Source: Sphagnum magellanicum (lineage: Eukaryota > Streptophyta > Sphagnopsida > Sphagnales > Sphagnaceae). From it: DNA of 64,000 nt. Numbering within the stretch: the first letter of the stretch is position 1; each line of letters starts with the position of its first letter. The notes under the pieces are model-generated. The model searched no databases. It was given only the letters and a program-made list of their open reading frames with translations, and had not been told where the DNA came from. A program made the translations under genes and the position numbers. The stretch is taken from NCBI GenBank assembly GCA_021904315.1, contig CM038924.1, forward strand, positions 372,001-436,000, read 5' to 3'. Positions 12,721 through 24,790 of the stretch are shown here, piece after piece.

Positions 12721-15700
12721 TCTTAAGTGCTTGCTCATCGACATATCTACCCTATAAGATAATACCTTTGAAGCACAGGCGTTCCCCAAATATTTTGTGA
12801 CAAAGACAAGCTATTTGGCAAGTACATCAACATCCTTTTAAAGAGTGCTTATTGCACATCATCCATCCATTTCAAAAGCCCATTTGCCTTTCCACCCTTC
12901 AGGGAACCATTGAATTGACTCACATCTCATTACCTAAGAAGCCTTATAGAAAATATACTCAGACAATCAATAATTGCAATTGAACCAAATCCATACCATT
13001 TGTTGTGTACATGTTGAATGTGATGCAAAGATGCTATTGAATATTGGGTAATTTAGAGGAGTTAATGATGGGGCCAATTTAAGATTTCTAGTTTGTGCAA
13101 AGAATTCAGAGCCCAAAAATATTGCTAGACCCAAAGGTAATTGTTCAGGGCAGGAGGATCACAACCTATATTATTGGTGTATTTGCCTAACCATACTTAC
13201 AAAATGGGATAGGTAGAACACCAAATATCCCTATGTGAATTGGGTGCCTATTGTTGGATTGGGATATTGGCAATTTCGCCTGTCTGAATATTAGCATTGA
13301 ATTTAACAACTATAGTTGCTCAGGCTTGTTTTGTCTTGCATAATTATAATTGTGAGATCCAGAAAATTCCAACACCAAAGAAGGTGAACAATTATGTGAG
13401 GAAGGACAACCTTGTGAGATTTAAGTTGATGTACGGAATTTGCTGACTTTGACAGATGGAGAGTTAGCAAGCCAAGAAGGAGAATTGAGGAGGGGATGTT
13501 TATTCCCATAATGGATGACAATTAAACGACCTAATAGGAACTTAAACCCACATTGAACCTTGAAAATATTTTCAAAATTGGTTTTATTTCAATTCTTTTG
13601 CAGAATTGAAATGAAATCGCACCCACACCAATTCACACATGCCATTGGAATTTGTGTACAATGAAATAGTTGGGAAATGATGTTACTATAAAATGCTATC
13701 ACATGTGGAAGACATAGGCTGTGAACAATCTTTTGACTAAAATATTTTAAAAGAAAAAACAATCATAATTTGGAAAATCCCCCCTAGCTTGTTCATTCTT
13801 GAATATTTGAATGGTGATGTCCTTTGTCATTTGCAGTTTTAGTATCTCCATTTCTTTTTATAGTTTGTGAATATATTTTGATTGTTCTTCCAAACACCCT
13901 ACAAATAGATGCCTCCATTTATTGATGACTATTCTATTTGGTTTGCCTTTAGCACCAAGAAAATTGTAAGCCTGTGTCTTGAGTGACATTACATTCGGTG
14001 CTTGGTTGGAAGGCTCATGAGATGTGACATATTATCCAACTTTGTCATGAAAGATTATAGTTTGATGTTTAGGGCTATATGTTTACTTGTTTTCAAATTA
14101 TCTCAGAATTGTCTTCCAATTCTACTATTGTAGGATGAAGTAAAAGGGAACATTGACCAATGCCACCATTGCATCATTCTTTTTCTTCTTCTTTTTTTGT
14201 TGCCACCTATGTTATGAAACCTCTCACACCAGGGATAGGAGGAAGGATGTACACTCGTCACCTTGCAAACTTTGAGTTCTTTGCAATATTTCTCTCATCT
14301 TTTGATGATATGTTTTGACATTATTTCCAAATTTGTAATGCCTCATTAGGGAATGTTGCATTCATGTTGTCTAAGAGTTCACTATGATTGCAGCTTTTTT
14401 ACGTATTAAAAAGGCTTCAGATTTTCAAAAGCCCTTTGCCCAACTTTGATGCTAGGATGATTCAACTTTAAATCTCAGGGAAAATGAAGCCTGTAAATAT
14501 ACTATAACAATCCAGTCATGGTAAATTGAGCTACAAGCAGGACCTTAAGTACAAAAGATACACAGAAAGTATCCAAGGACCAAGAACCACTAACCATAGT
14601 ACTTGGGATGCCAACTAATAATACCTCATCCCATTGTATGCAACCATGCAATACTCCCATTGTTTTTCCTTAAATTGATAATTGGCTCTAATTTCCCACG
14701 AATCCATAACTTCATTTTAGACTAAGGACCCAGGAATTTGAGGTACACCCAAACAAACATTCGCATTCAAACCTGAACCCTATGAAGAAAAGGAGCTATG
14801 TGCATCCAACAGATAAGAATGGGCCCAATGTGTGCCATCCATTTTTTACCTCCCACCTACAAGCAATTATTAAAGTATGAGATGTGTTTTTGATGTAAAG
14901 GCATGTTATAAGAGCTGTGTGTATGTGGGTGACTCTTGGGGGGGGGGGGGGGGGGGGCGGGAGGGGGCTGGCAAAAATGATATAAGCCATTATGACATTC
15001 CATAGTTATATTATTGATTTCATTCCATGATTTTTTCCAAGAGTACCTTGTTTTGCCCTTTTAAAACCTTTAACCTTATTAGCCACTTTAGCTTGGCCCA
15101 TGCAAAGTACTATATGTTTGTGGGTGTTGCATTGACGCTTGAGATGAGTATCCTTTAACACTAATTTTTACTTATACCATTGTTGGTTTGGTATGTCTAT
15201 TTGAACACATCAGCTAGGTACATATGTATTCAAAGGTTCATTCAATTCATACATTGGATATAAATTTGAATATTTATATTTTCTTTGAATGCATATATTG
15301 GAAGTGGGTCCAAATATCAACCTGGATGTTTTGTTACGATCCCTGGTACAAGCATGAATGTCCTAGAACCTCATACCAGCTGGTGTTAGAGACATGCACT
15401 TGGTATCACTTATGTCTGAGAAACCTATATGAAATTTGAAGATATTTAACATGTTTCATGCGATAAGAATGACAATGCCATGTCTTCATGACTTATTCTC
15501 ATGCAAAAAAACCAAGCTTCCTAAACCCTAAAGTCAGGCACTCTTGACTCTTCACTACAATTTTAGCTAAGCTGATGTAGTTTTAGGGTCCATGTCCATT
15601 GTGCATGAGCACTTTGTCCGGGAACATGTTTTCCATACATAGCAAAAGACCATGATATAACTAAACTCCATCAATCCATTTGTCAAAGGTCTTGGATGTC

Positions 15701-17204
15701 CCAAGGAAAGATTTGTATCTCATATATGCTTATCTTTTTAAGAAAAAACTAGAGTTCAGTAGCCTTGGGAAATGTTTTTTTTCCAACAATGCCATGATTC
15801 ACTCGATGAATTGCTGGCTAATGCTTCAAATTGTGTTCCACTTAATAACACCCTTCACATCACACAAACAAGTCCTATTCACAAAATATTCCAACTTCCT
15901 TAGCCTAGTGAACTACTATCTCTACTAGAGGGTGGTTGTCAGATCATTGGCCTCCCTCTCCCCCGTGAACCAATGAAACATAGTTACAAATAGAAGTTCC
16001 AAGGAGCCAATGAAACAAGGCACCAGGTAGCCAAGAGGTCCTTGGAATTTCTGTTTGTAACTATCTTTGTCATTTCTTTTAGCCTCAATAATACCTCCCT
16101 CCATGAGCATGGTGCTTGTCGGGTGCTGGATTGGAAAATTACAATTAGGTTGGAAAAAAAATGAATTAACATAGATTTTGATGGATACATCAATGGACAT
16201 ATCCTGCGGAGCTTAGTTGATACTATGAGCAGTTGAGAGTAGCATGCCCTTGGAAACACAACCCTGCCCCCCGCCCCTTCCTTGTGGGCAGGGCAACGAG
16301 GCAGGACGTAGCATGGGTCAACTGAGCCGTAATACCACCTAGTGAACGATGTTCATGACAGATGAGGAGCTGTGGATGACAACCATTAAGTAGCGAAAAG
16401 GAAGAAACTTCCACAAGGAAGAGGAAATGTAGCTATAAATTGGTATCTCTTGGCTACAACGTACAATACTCTTTCACTAGCAACGAGCAGAAATCCACAA
16501 CGTTTTGGGATCGGGTACATGATTGTGACAACACCTATCAGTTGGTCGGTGCATAATTACCTGCAAGAGCCTTGGAGATAAAGAGGGGGTCCATTAAGCT
16601 TGATGTAAGTGTAATATGGCACTATTGTTCTGCGGTTGAATGAATTTGAGTCTCTTTGGTGGCACATTGCAAAAATCTCCTGAGAGTTACAAGCTCAAGC
16701 ATCCAAATGGTGCCCAATTTTTTTTCATGCACCAAACTTGTGAACGCATGCACAACAAAGCAACATCACAAATTTCAACACAGAAGCAACATAGATCCTA
16801 GTCTTTCATCTTGTTCTCAATTGACACAAATGTATTTATGCAAAGCTTTCCAAATTTGAACATCAGATGTAGAGAGTTCGGTGTTTCAGTTCACCTCTCT
16901 ATATCTGTACTTGTCAACATATTATTTGAGTGGTTGTGTGCAGGTTTTGGGTCATGTGCATATACTGTTCAATGAAAATAAATGCGAAGTTAAATCCAAA
17001 GAGGAAGGAGGGGATGAAAATTTGCTTAAATATGGACCAAAAGGAAAAGCATCCTCCATTACTTATTGCATACTAAACCCTGCAGATACATGAGCTGGTA
17101 GATGAAGGGTAGTGAACATTGTGTGAGCTCAGTCAGATCCAGCTTTGATGCCAAGGGAAATTTCTCAAAGTTTCATCAATATATCTAAATAGTGAGAGCT
17201 TGCT
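12721..17204. other. Intergenic region, no gene recognised
   Basis: Moderately AT-rich. Open frames are short and non-homologous. It contains a G homopolymer (14938-14957) and a short GC hairpin near 16262-16300 (CCCTGCCC ... GGGCAGGG). The stretch nearest 17204 is the expected 3' UTR of the phospholipase gene. Confidence 0.5.
14938..14968 (+). repeat. 20-base G homopolymer followed by an interrupted G tract
   Basis: Twenty consecutive G residues, then CGGGAGGGGG. It stands out in an otherwise AT-rich desert and could fold as a G-quadruplex. Its exact length is uncertain because such runs are prone to sequencing and replication slippage. Confidence 0.9.
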
Positions 17205-19171
17205 TCAGGAGGAAACTGGTTGTGCAGGCAAGTTTAGTTGAAATTTTGTGTCAGAGGGAAGCCCAGCCTTGGAGGCAGCAGAAGCAGCCTTGAAGAAGTT
17301 ATCAACTGCATCAGTGACATAAGCATGAGCTTTCTTCACCGTGTTGCACTCAGTAAGTGGAGGCAAGTGTCCCTTCAATGATGAGCCAAGCGTCACCAAT
17401 TCTTCTTGGAACTCAGAGAGTGGAGAAGATTCATTCGTCTTCTGTGGCCGGAGTGATGAAGGAGCAGCTGGCAACTTCACTGGACATAATAAACCAACAG
17501 CAAAATTTGGGTTAAAGTGTGCAACAAGCATCACATTCACCAACAAAACACTGTTCAACGCTAGGAATTTCGTCCAAGAAAGATGAGGACCTGGCTAACA
17601 CTTGTGCTACAAATTGCAGCACCGGATCCAGGGGAGATACTTAGCCTGATGAAAAAAAATCACATGTGCTTACATAGGCAATCCGCTCTTGGAGTATTGA
17701 GAGAGAGGACACCATCAAAGGTGCCGGCCCAAGCATCGCGTGCTGTCAAGAAGGGTCCCTGCAGGTTGAAGAGCTTCTTCACCGTAGCTGGGATTGACGA
17801 ATGCTCGTACTGCGATGTCGGTGTTGGTCCATTCGGCTCATGCACAACTGCACCACACAACACGCTTGATGCTCATAACCGCGACATCCACCAGCTGCAA
17901 TGTTACCCGAGTCCTGGACCAGCAGATATTACAGACACAATACCCACTCTAAAGAAATTCTCCTGCGCATAGCGAAGAGATTTAGCTAGGGGGAAAAATG
18001 TGGTAGAGTTTCGTGAATATAAGGTACCTGTGCCTTTTTCGATCCAAGGAGAGATTAAGAGAGCGGGTACTCGCACGCCCAGGCGCTTGAAATCGAACGA
18101 ATAAGGCGGAGCGGACCCGACCAAACCATCGGGGCTGGGAACATCAGCCACAGGAGTCGGGACGTGATCATGAAACCCACCATGTTCGTCATAGGTGATG
18201 ATGAGGAGGATCTCATTCCACTGAGGACTAGCCCTCAGCGCCTCGTAAACTTCTTTGATCAGCTTCTGCCCCTGCGCTACATCGTGCACGGGATGATCAT
18301 CGTTAGCAGGCTCGTCGAGGATGTCGAAGTACCTGGGTTCGATCACAGTGTAGTTAGGCAACACCCCTCGCTTTGCATCTTCCAGGAAGCAAAGATCATA
18401 GGGATAGAACTTGTCCAGATACTTTAGCTGCCTGAGGTTGCGGTAGAACAAAGTGTTGGGGATCTGCTGGTAATAGATCCCGAATGTCAACCCAGCTTCG
18501 TGGACGACCTCAAAAATGGTCTTCTGCGGCAAGCCATCAGCCAGGAGCTTCGTATTGTTACTCATGAGCCCATGAGATGTCGCAGAATGGAGAAACAGCC
18601 TATTGGGTTGCGTGGAAGAAGGCACCGACGCAAACCAGCGATCGACGACTGCAAATTCTTGAACAAGAGCGGCATGCACTGGGATATGCTCAGGAGCAAA
18701 GCCACTCATGATCGTGCTCGATAACCCAGCTTGTTTGGACTCGGCATCGGCTGCAAATCCATTCATGGGAGGAGGATTTGCAGATGTATCGGTGTGGGAT
18801 CCGAAGATCTGCAACACGATGTCTTGGTAAGAGTGCCCCGGATCGGCTGGATCCACATAAGGCGCTTGGTCCGAGACTCTCGCAACTCCCGCCGAGTCCG
18901 GGTTCGTGAGGGACAACGGATTGGATTCCGTGCCTGTGAGGCCATCAATCTCTGAATTCAACCTCTTCATGAACCCGAACATGTGATCAAACGACCTGTT
19001 TTCCATCACCAGCACTACCACGGTCTTGATCTGCCCGATGGCTGATCCACCATTGCTGGTGCTGTTTGCAGCGTTTGACAATGCAGTGGTACCACTGGCT
19101 GTTGTTGTTCCATCAGTAGTCGTGCGGGAGCTTCTGGGCGCCCACAAACCCCAGCAATTGGACGCGCTCAT
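17205..19171 (-). CDS. Non-specific phospholipase C (phosphoesterase family), three exons
   Basis: Exons 19171-18028, 17847-17674 and 17479-17205 join at GT-AG sites in matching phases to give 530 residues, the usual size for plant NPC enzymes. The family cleaves common phospholipids such as phosphatidylcholine to diacylglycerol and a phospho-headgroup, and acts in lipid remodelling and signalling. Visible family motifs: ENRSFDHM (57-64), DPGHSYQD (about 110-117), TQPNR (187-191), EPRYFD (about 278-283) and [12 protein letters not shown] (327-338). Exon 2 carries [18 protein letters not shown] and RDAWAGTF. Most plant NPCs begin with a signal peptide. From ATG 19171 none is obvious. The frame is open upstream only to a TGA at about 19234-19232, and that stretch would supply a hydrophobic segment but has no ATG, so the true 5' end is uncertain (possible upstream exon or non-AUG start). 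Residues 11-45 are Ser/Thr/Ala-rich and of low complexity. Confidence 0.93.
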
Positions 19172-19234
19172 GATGAATACTACAACTGTTGAGAGCCTCG
19201 TAAACTGCGCAAACTTCTGACAGTTCAAACTTCA

Positions 19235-22200
19235 ACAAGGGTCTGATCGGAAGCTTGTTCCCGGCGAGCTTCAAAATGCCTGCAAGCCAACAAACGAATA
19301 TTGTATCTGGCTACTGCTGCTTTTATGCTCCCAAGGCTTATCAGCTTCTTCAGCAGAAGCAATCGTTTCCGGGATCAAAGCGGGATGCAAGCGAGGTCAA
19401 GAAATTGAGAATCAAAATGGGAAGCAAGTGTTTGAATTTTTTTTCTGACGAATCACATCTCCAAAAGCCAAATTGGACACTGTTGCGTACTCCTCACCCA
19501 GAATCTTCTGCTGCACATGGGCTTTTTATTGCATAGGGAAGGCACATCTAATATATTATTTACTGTCAATCCTTGTGCAGGACCAGCCAAACATTTGTGC
19601 TGAATTTGGCATCTACGCGACACTAGAAAAAGAAAATTGTTGCAAGATTCTTCTTAGATGCCTTTTTGTAAGCCACATTCTGAGAAGACAAACATGGAAG
19701 TCTCTATACTTAGACAATGGGTTCTTGGCAGGGTTTGTTAATCAATTTTGTGATGTTGCCACATTGGCGATCATCCATAAGCAGATTTAGTCATGTTTGG
19801 CTAGAGACCAACTATGAAAGTAGAAATTTATTAAAATCCTTTTACATCCTGGCTAGTTGCTTGAACAATGTGTAGAAACATGGTGAATTTTTTAGAAAAC
19901 AATTATTGATTTTTGGCGATTTTTTTGAAAAAAAAGTCTAGTCAACATTTTGATTCCTGCTATGTTTTTTGCTAGCTTCACTCATTCAAATTACACAAAC
20001 ATTTGATAAAATGTTCCTTACTTTTGAGTAGTCTCCATGCTACATACATTATAAGCCTGCAGGAAAACTGGAGGCGGTCCCTCACACTTTTGCCTTGTGG
20101 GCCAGTCTTTCATAGAGGATGAGACTAAAACAGAATAAAAAGCTTGAACAGTAAATGGTAAGTATTCCCCCACAGACTCTAGAGCGAACGATGATGATCT
20201 GAAGTTGATGAATCTACGAGTGCATGTATATTGAGGCTAGCGAAGTCCAAGGTCAAAGGTGAAAGTCGGGCTACAAATCTAATAATTTACCAGTGTTCTA
20301 GTTGTAGCCACTGGCCACGAGCTGTTGACTCCATTTAGTTTTTCATGGTGATAGATTCTTGTCCTTCAAATTATGTGGTAGCTAACATCGTCAGCAAGGT
20401 TTTTTTTTCCAATTTTGTGATATTAGAAATTTGGCGAAGTATTCCAAATCTTGAAAAATTAGTCATATTTACACTAGAAAAACACGTTTCTCAAGGAAAG
20501 TCCCCATTTTACGTCCAAAAAAAAAGAAATTTCAGAAATGTCACTAATCCTGAGTGGCTGATCGATGCTTAGGCTAAAATTTTAAAATTTTATATCTCTG
20601 GTTTTACTATATGGCTTAGTTGTGGCGATTTGATTAATTTAGCCCATAAGAAAAGGTTTCTCCTCATTCTCACTGAAGCTCTTTTTCGCTGTTCACCTTG
20701 AGGTTCTTACCGTCAAATACTCTTTGAAATGCATGCAACCCGCACATAGAACATCGTGAGGTTTACCAAATAGTCTACAAAGTTCCAAATGACTATTCCA
20801 ATCTAATTACTGCTAAGAATGTACGTAGATAACTACAACAAAGAACCAAGCTAAAAACCTGGAACCACGCAACACTCAGCATGCTAGGACTCGTGAACAG
20901 CTAGCTGCATTGACACACATATCATCAAAAACAGTAAAACTATAAATCCTAAATTCATATATATATATATATATATATAATTTAGCCAATTGTAAGCAGG
21001 GTTTCTTTTTTCAAGCCTATCTGCATTACACTACCTAATTATCTCTTATCCTTAAGAAAAAGGAACTCTAGAATATAAAGTGACAATCCTACGAAATGCT
21101 GCTTGGCTCTTCTCTCTAAAGTGCAGGTAGAATGGTGAAGGAGGTGCGTCCAAGGCACCCGATCTGCATCTTTGATATGAGCTGGATTGATACCCATAAG
21201 GTCGTCACATCTTTCTGTGTGTAGCGTAATTGGTTTGAAATATATTCGATAGAAAGGATAAGATAGGTTTGTGCACTCTTTGACAACGTTTGAGCTCAAA
21301 TGTTGACCAACAGAGTAGTAAGTGGCGCGTGCCCCTGGGAAGCGGAGGAAAGTCGATATTGATTCCATTCGTACGAGAATCACACAATGCATGCCCTTGT
21401 GAAGAGGAGGAAATTGGATATCGATGGTTTTTTTGGAAATTTTCACCATTTTGGGATAAATATATTGAAAAAGAAGTATTCGGTCCCAAATTCTCTTTTT
21501 TTTAAAAGTGATCAAGAAACGAAAATTTAATTTCATAATTTGCCACAACTGTCTTCAACATGAAAGAGTCCTTAAGATTTCTACTTTCATATTTTGAATA
21601 TCATAAAATTTGGCTAAATATACTTACGGATGATTTCCCCTTGAGTAACACCATGAAACTGGGGCGGGGGAGAAACACTGGGCTCACACCAGTCCAGTTT
21701 TTTTGAAAAATGTGTGATGCAGCCCCAGTCAGATTTCAACTTAATTGATGACACTTTTGTGCAGGGCCATGAAAATAGTAGCCGGCAGACAGAACTGTGG
21801 AGATAGGTTCCTCAAAAATTAAAATTGGGTGAAATTTGGTATGAATTTTTAATTTTTGCCAAATTCTGTAATTAGTGTCACCTTTTGGCAAATTTCCGCC
21901 ATAGAAAAGACTGGCTCACACCGAATCTTTTGATTTCCCAAATTCACAAAATTTAAGTGTGTATTTTAGTATGGATATATTTTTTTGCACGTGCTGTCTA
22001 CTTTTCTTTTGGTGTATTTGTCAACTTGTAATCATTCAACAAGCTAACTTTTGGACGCACGAGGGTTCTATTTGCAAACAAACTCTTGTCCAGACTCTAG
22101 AATGCTGAAGGCTATGAAACTTCTTTCAGACCAAATTTTTACAGTGTGCCATGAACCTACATTTTGGCAGAAATTTAGATGTATAATGGACGAGTGTTGG
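19235..22200. other. Upstream flank of the phospholipase gene and intergenic sequence
   Basis: The first few hundred bases are the likely promoter and 5' UTR of the phospholipase. The rest is AT-rich with short frames only. An (AT)n microsatellite lies at about 20957-20979. Confidence 0.45.
20957..20979. repeat. (AT)n microsatellite
   Basis: An uninterrupted alternating AT run of roughly 22-23 bases. Confidence 0.85.
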
Positions 22201-22242
22201 GCGGTTATCAGAATCTGAAGCAAACCCCTTCTGGGTAGCAGG

Positions 22243-22576
22243 GCGGTTCTTAGGATTGATTGTCACTGGTCTAAACCCTCAAATTTCCAGTTTTGACATA
22301 TAATCATGCTCGTCAAACAATCAAATACCCAGTTCTGAAATTAACCATTGTCCTCAAGTTTCTTGGAAAAGTCACCGAACAGCCCAGAAAATCACCAGCT
22401 ATCTTACAGTTATTTTTTGTAAACCTCACCATTCTTTGAGGCTTTTGAAACAACCAGAACACATCGTTCTCTGATTCTGCTTTTTTATCAACTACCCAGA
22501 AGTGATAGTTATCTGATTCTGATTGTTTTTCAAATACCCGAAACCATCAGTTATCAAAAAAATCAAGGAACCGCCC
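22243..22576. mobile_element. Possible MITE-like element with GGGCGGTTC ends
   Basis: The left end reads gggcggttcttagg (about 22243). The right end reads aaggaaccgcccc, whose reverse complement is ggggcggttcctt. The ends are thus imperfect inverted repeats about 330 bp apart with no coding capacity between them. A second copy of the left motif (gggcggttatcag) lies at about 22200. No convincing target-site duplication was seen, so this is tentative. Confidence 0.35.
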
Positions 22577-22903
22577 CACACTGTAAAGGACATTGGCACC
22601 AGTTACATTCTTTTAGCAGCAGCATGTTCACCTGGTTGAGTCTTTGCCACTAGTTGCTGATCATTACAAATCATGTCAGATGAATTCCTGGTTCTTATTC
22701 CAGTGTGGATACTCTAGGTTGCCAAAATTGCAATTTGATCCAGTACAGATCCCATCCGGTGCTTTGAAAAAATTATCATAATAGGTGAACATATTCATTT
22801 GTCAAAGTTTTGGGTTAGCTTATTAAGTGGGCCCACTAAATATGAGCCTTCTTAATGGACCCGTGAAATTTGGTGTTGAGAAAGTGGGACTTGTGTTAGT
22901 GCA

Positions 22904-23125
22904 AAGTCTATAGAAAATATTTACTAATTTCCAAAAGTTCAACTTTAAAGATTTTTGGAGGATAGTTCTAGCATTGGGATATTCTCGTGAAGTTGTAGCA
23001 AGTTGTTGGAAACGTGTTCACAAAGTATATAAAAAATATTTACTAATTTCCAAAAGTTCAACTTTAAAGATTTTTGGAGGATAGTTCTAGCATTGGGATA
23101 TTCTAGTGAAGTAGAAACTTGTTGG
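22904..23125. repeat. Tandem duplication with a 119-bp period
   Basis: About 22904-23022 and 23023-23125 are nearly identical over most of their length (both contain actttaaagatttttggagg and tagttctagcattgggat). The few mismatches indicate a recent event. Confidence 0.9.
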
Positions 23126-23295
23126 AAACTTGTCCAATGACTTTTTCCTTCCTTGGAGTCAGAAGTAGTTTGGAAACCCTCCCTTGAAGTAGATCTCCTT
23201 TGATCCCACAATTTGCATAAAATTCATTGCCCTTAAAGTATCTCCAATGGTGAATTGTAAAATGGCACCATAATGTTAAAGTAGAGAGGTGTTTG

Positions 23296-23340
23296 AGGGT
23301 CTAGATATTCTACCAGTTAGGGGGGATCTAGTTAGACCCT
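23296..23340. repeat. Short inverted repeat (AGGGTCTA/TAGACCCT)
   Basis: AGGGTCTA at 23296-23303 and its reverse complement at 23333-23340 flank a loop of about 29 bases. It lies just left of the 45-bp tandem array and the Harbinger remnant, so it may mark an element boundary, but I cannot show that. Confidence 0.4.
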
Positions 23341-23419
23341 AATAGTGCATCATTAATTATCTCGGCAAAATTTGATAAGAATCAAATGCAAAGGATGTGA
23401 GGTTTTTTGTGTGAACTCG

Positions 23420-23625
23420 CATGCAAACTTTGCACACCTTGCATACACAAGGAGCTTTTTGTTGCATGCAAACTTTGCACACCTTGCATACACAAAGAGC
23501 TTTTTGTTGCATGCAAACTTTGCACACCTTGCATACACAAAGAGCTTTTTGTTGCATGCAAACTTTGCACAACTTACATACACAAAGAGCTTTCTATTGC
23601 ATCCAAACTTGCATAGAGAGCTTTT
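23420..23625. repeat. 45-bp tandem repeat, about four and a half copies
   Basis: The unit reads catgcaaactttgcacacct then tgcatacacaaagagctttttgttg, repeated with few changes; the last copy is partial and diverged. Because 45 is a multiple of three and the unit lacks stops, long frames appear in several phases and strands. These are artefacts of the repeat, not genes. The array abuts the Harbinger coding remnant and may be part of that element's 5' region. Confidence 0.9.
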
Positions 23626-24790
23626 TGACATGGCGCAAGCAACATGGAAACAACAATCATTCTTGCACCTACAACATTACATTGAAGATGAAGATTGTGA
23701 AAAATTATTTCTAGCTAGCACAATGTATCAACTTGCAAATGACACATAACCTGCAACAACACATGGTGGTTCTAGGCTAGGGCAATTGAAAAGTTTGCTG
23801 AGAGATTGGTAGCAAGGTCATGAAAGGAGTTTCATGATTTACTTTGCACTTTCACCTATGTATGGTGAGAGTTTATTTAGGTGTCAATACAAGACGAATT
23901 GTACATTTTTTTAAGAATAATGCATTGTGTTTGTGAGTATGATGATTTTGGTGTGTAGTGATTTGAATGTACAAGAAAACTTGGATTGTCTATAATCCAA
24001 AAATGTATATTGTTTTTCGACAACTTGCATAAGGAACATGTGCTAATTTTATGGATGGTTATTGCAAACTCAGTGAAAGTACGACAAGTGAATGCTTCAA
24101 ACGATTTGTGCATGCCATTGTTGCATTTTTTCAACTAGTGTATTTGAGATAACTAATTCAAGTTGATGTTGAACAACATTAAAGATCAATGCAAAATGAG
24201 GACTTCCAGGAATGTTTGTGAACTTGGACTATATGCATTATGAATGGAGTAACTACCCTATCAATTGGCAATGAAAATTCCAAGATAAGGATGGAAATAA
24301 ATCCATCCTACTTGAAGCAATCATGGACCAATCTTTCTAAATTTGGCACACTTTCTTTGGCCTCCATAGTGGAAATAATGACATTAATGTTCTAGACTAA
24401 TCACTACTAATTCGTAATTTGTTGGCATGAGCCAACAATGATTTCAATTTTATTGTGAATGGAAGAACATATCCCCATCACTATCTTTTAACAAATGGAA
24501 TTTATCCATAGTGATCTTGTTTTGTGTACACCATACATGAGCCAAGAGATGAAAAAATACAACATTTTGCAAAAATACAAGAAGGTGTGAAGAAGGATGT
24601 TGAGAGATGTTTCGAGGTTTTACAAGCTCACTTTGCAATCATCCAAAATCCTTGTAGATTATGGCAAATGCATACAATCTATGAAGTGATGGTTATTTGT
24701 GTGATTCTCTATAATATGATAATTGAAGATGAAAAAGACAAACATTTGAAGCCTTTGTTTCAACAAGCATATTTTAGGTAATTGAAGTAA
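23626..24790 (+). pseudogene. Broken PIF/Harbinger transposase (HARBI1-like DDE nuclease)
   Basis: Plus-strand translation in shifting frames gives successive family-like pieces: GHERSFMIYFALSPMYGESL (about 23820-23880), CFKRFVHAIVAFF (about 24093), a GLPGMF..DYMHYEW-like piece, NDINVLD, and a final open stretch 24524-24781 with KIQEGVKKDVERCFEVLQA and VILYNMIIEDE. The order and motifs match the plant transposon protein family (PF04827-like). The frame is broken several times, so it is non-functional. I did not find convincing terminal repeats or a partner Myb-like ORF. Family assignment is from motif memory. Confidence 0.75.

Noticed and set aside
15360-15420. Phrases resembling an initiator-tRNA primer-binding site (ctggtgttagagac)
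   Set aside because: Too many mismatches, and no LTR or internal domain nearby.
18164-19220. Plus-strand frames of 64-87 codons across the phospholipase gene
   Set aside because: Antisense shadows of a well-supported coding exon.
23353-23749. Several overlapping 60-125 codon frames on both strands
   Set aside because: All come from the 45-bp tandem repeat, which is open in several phases.
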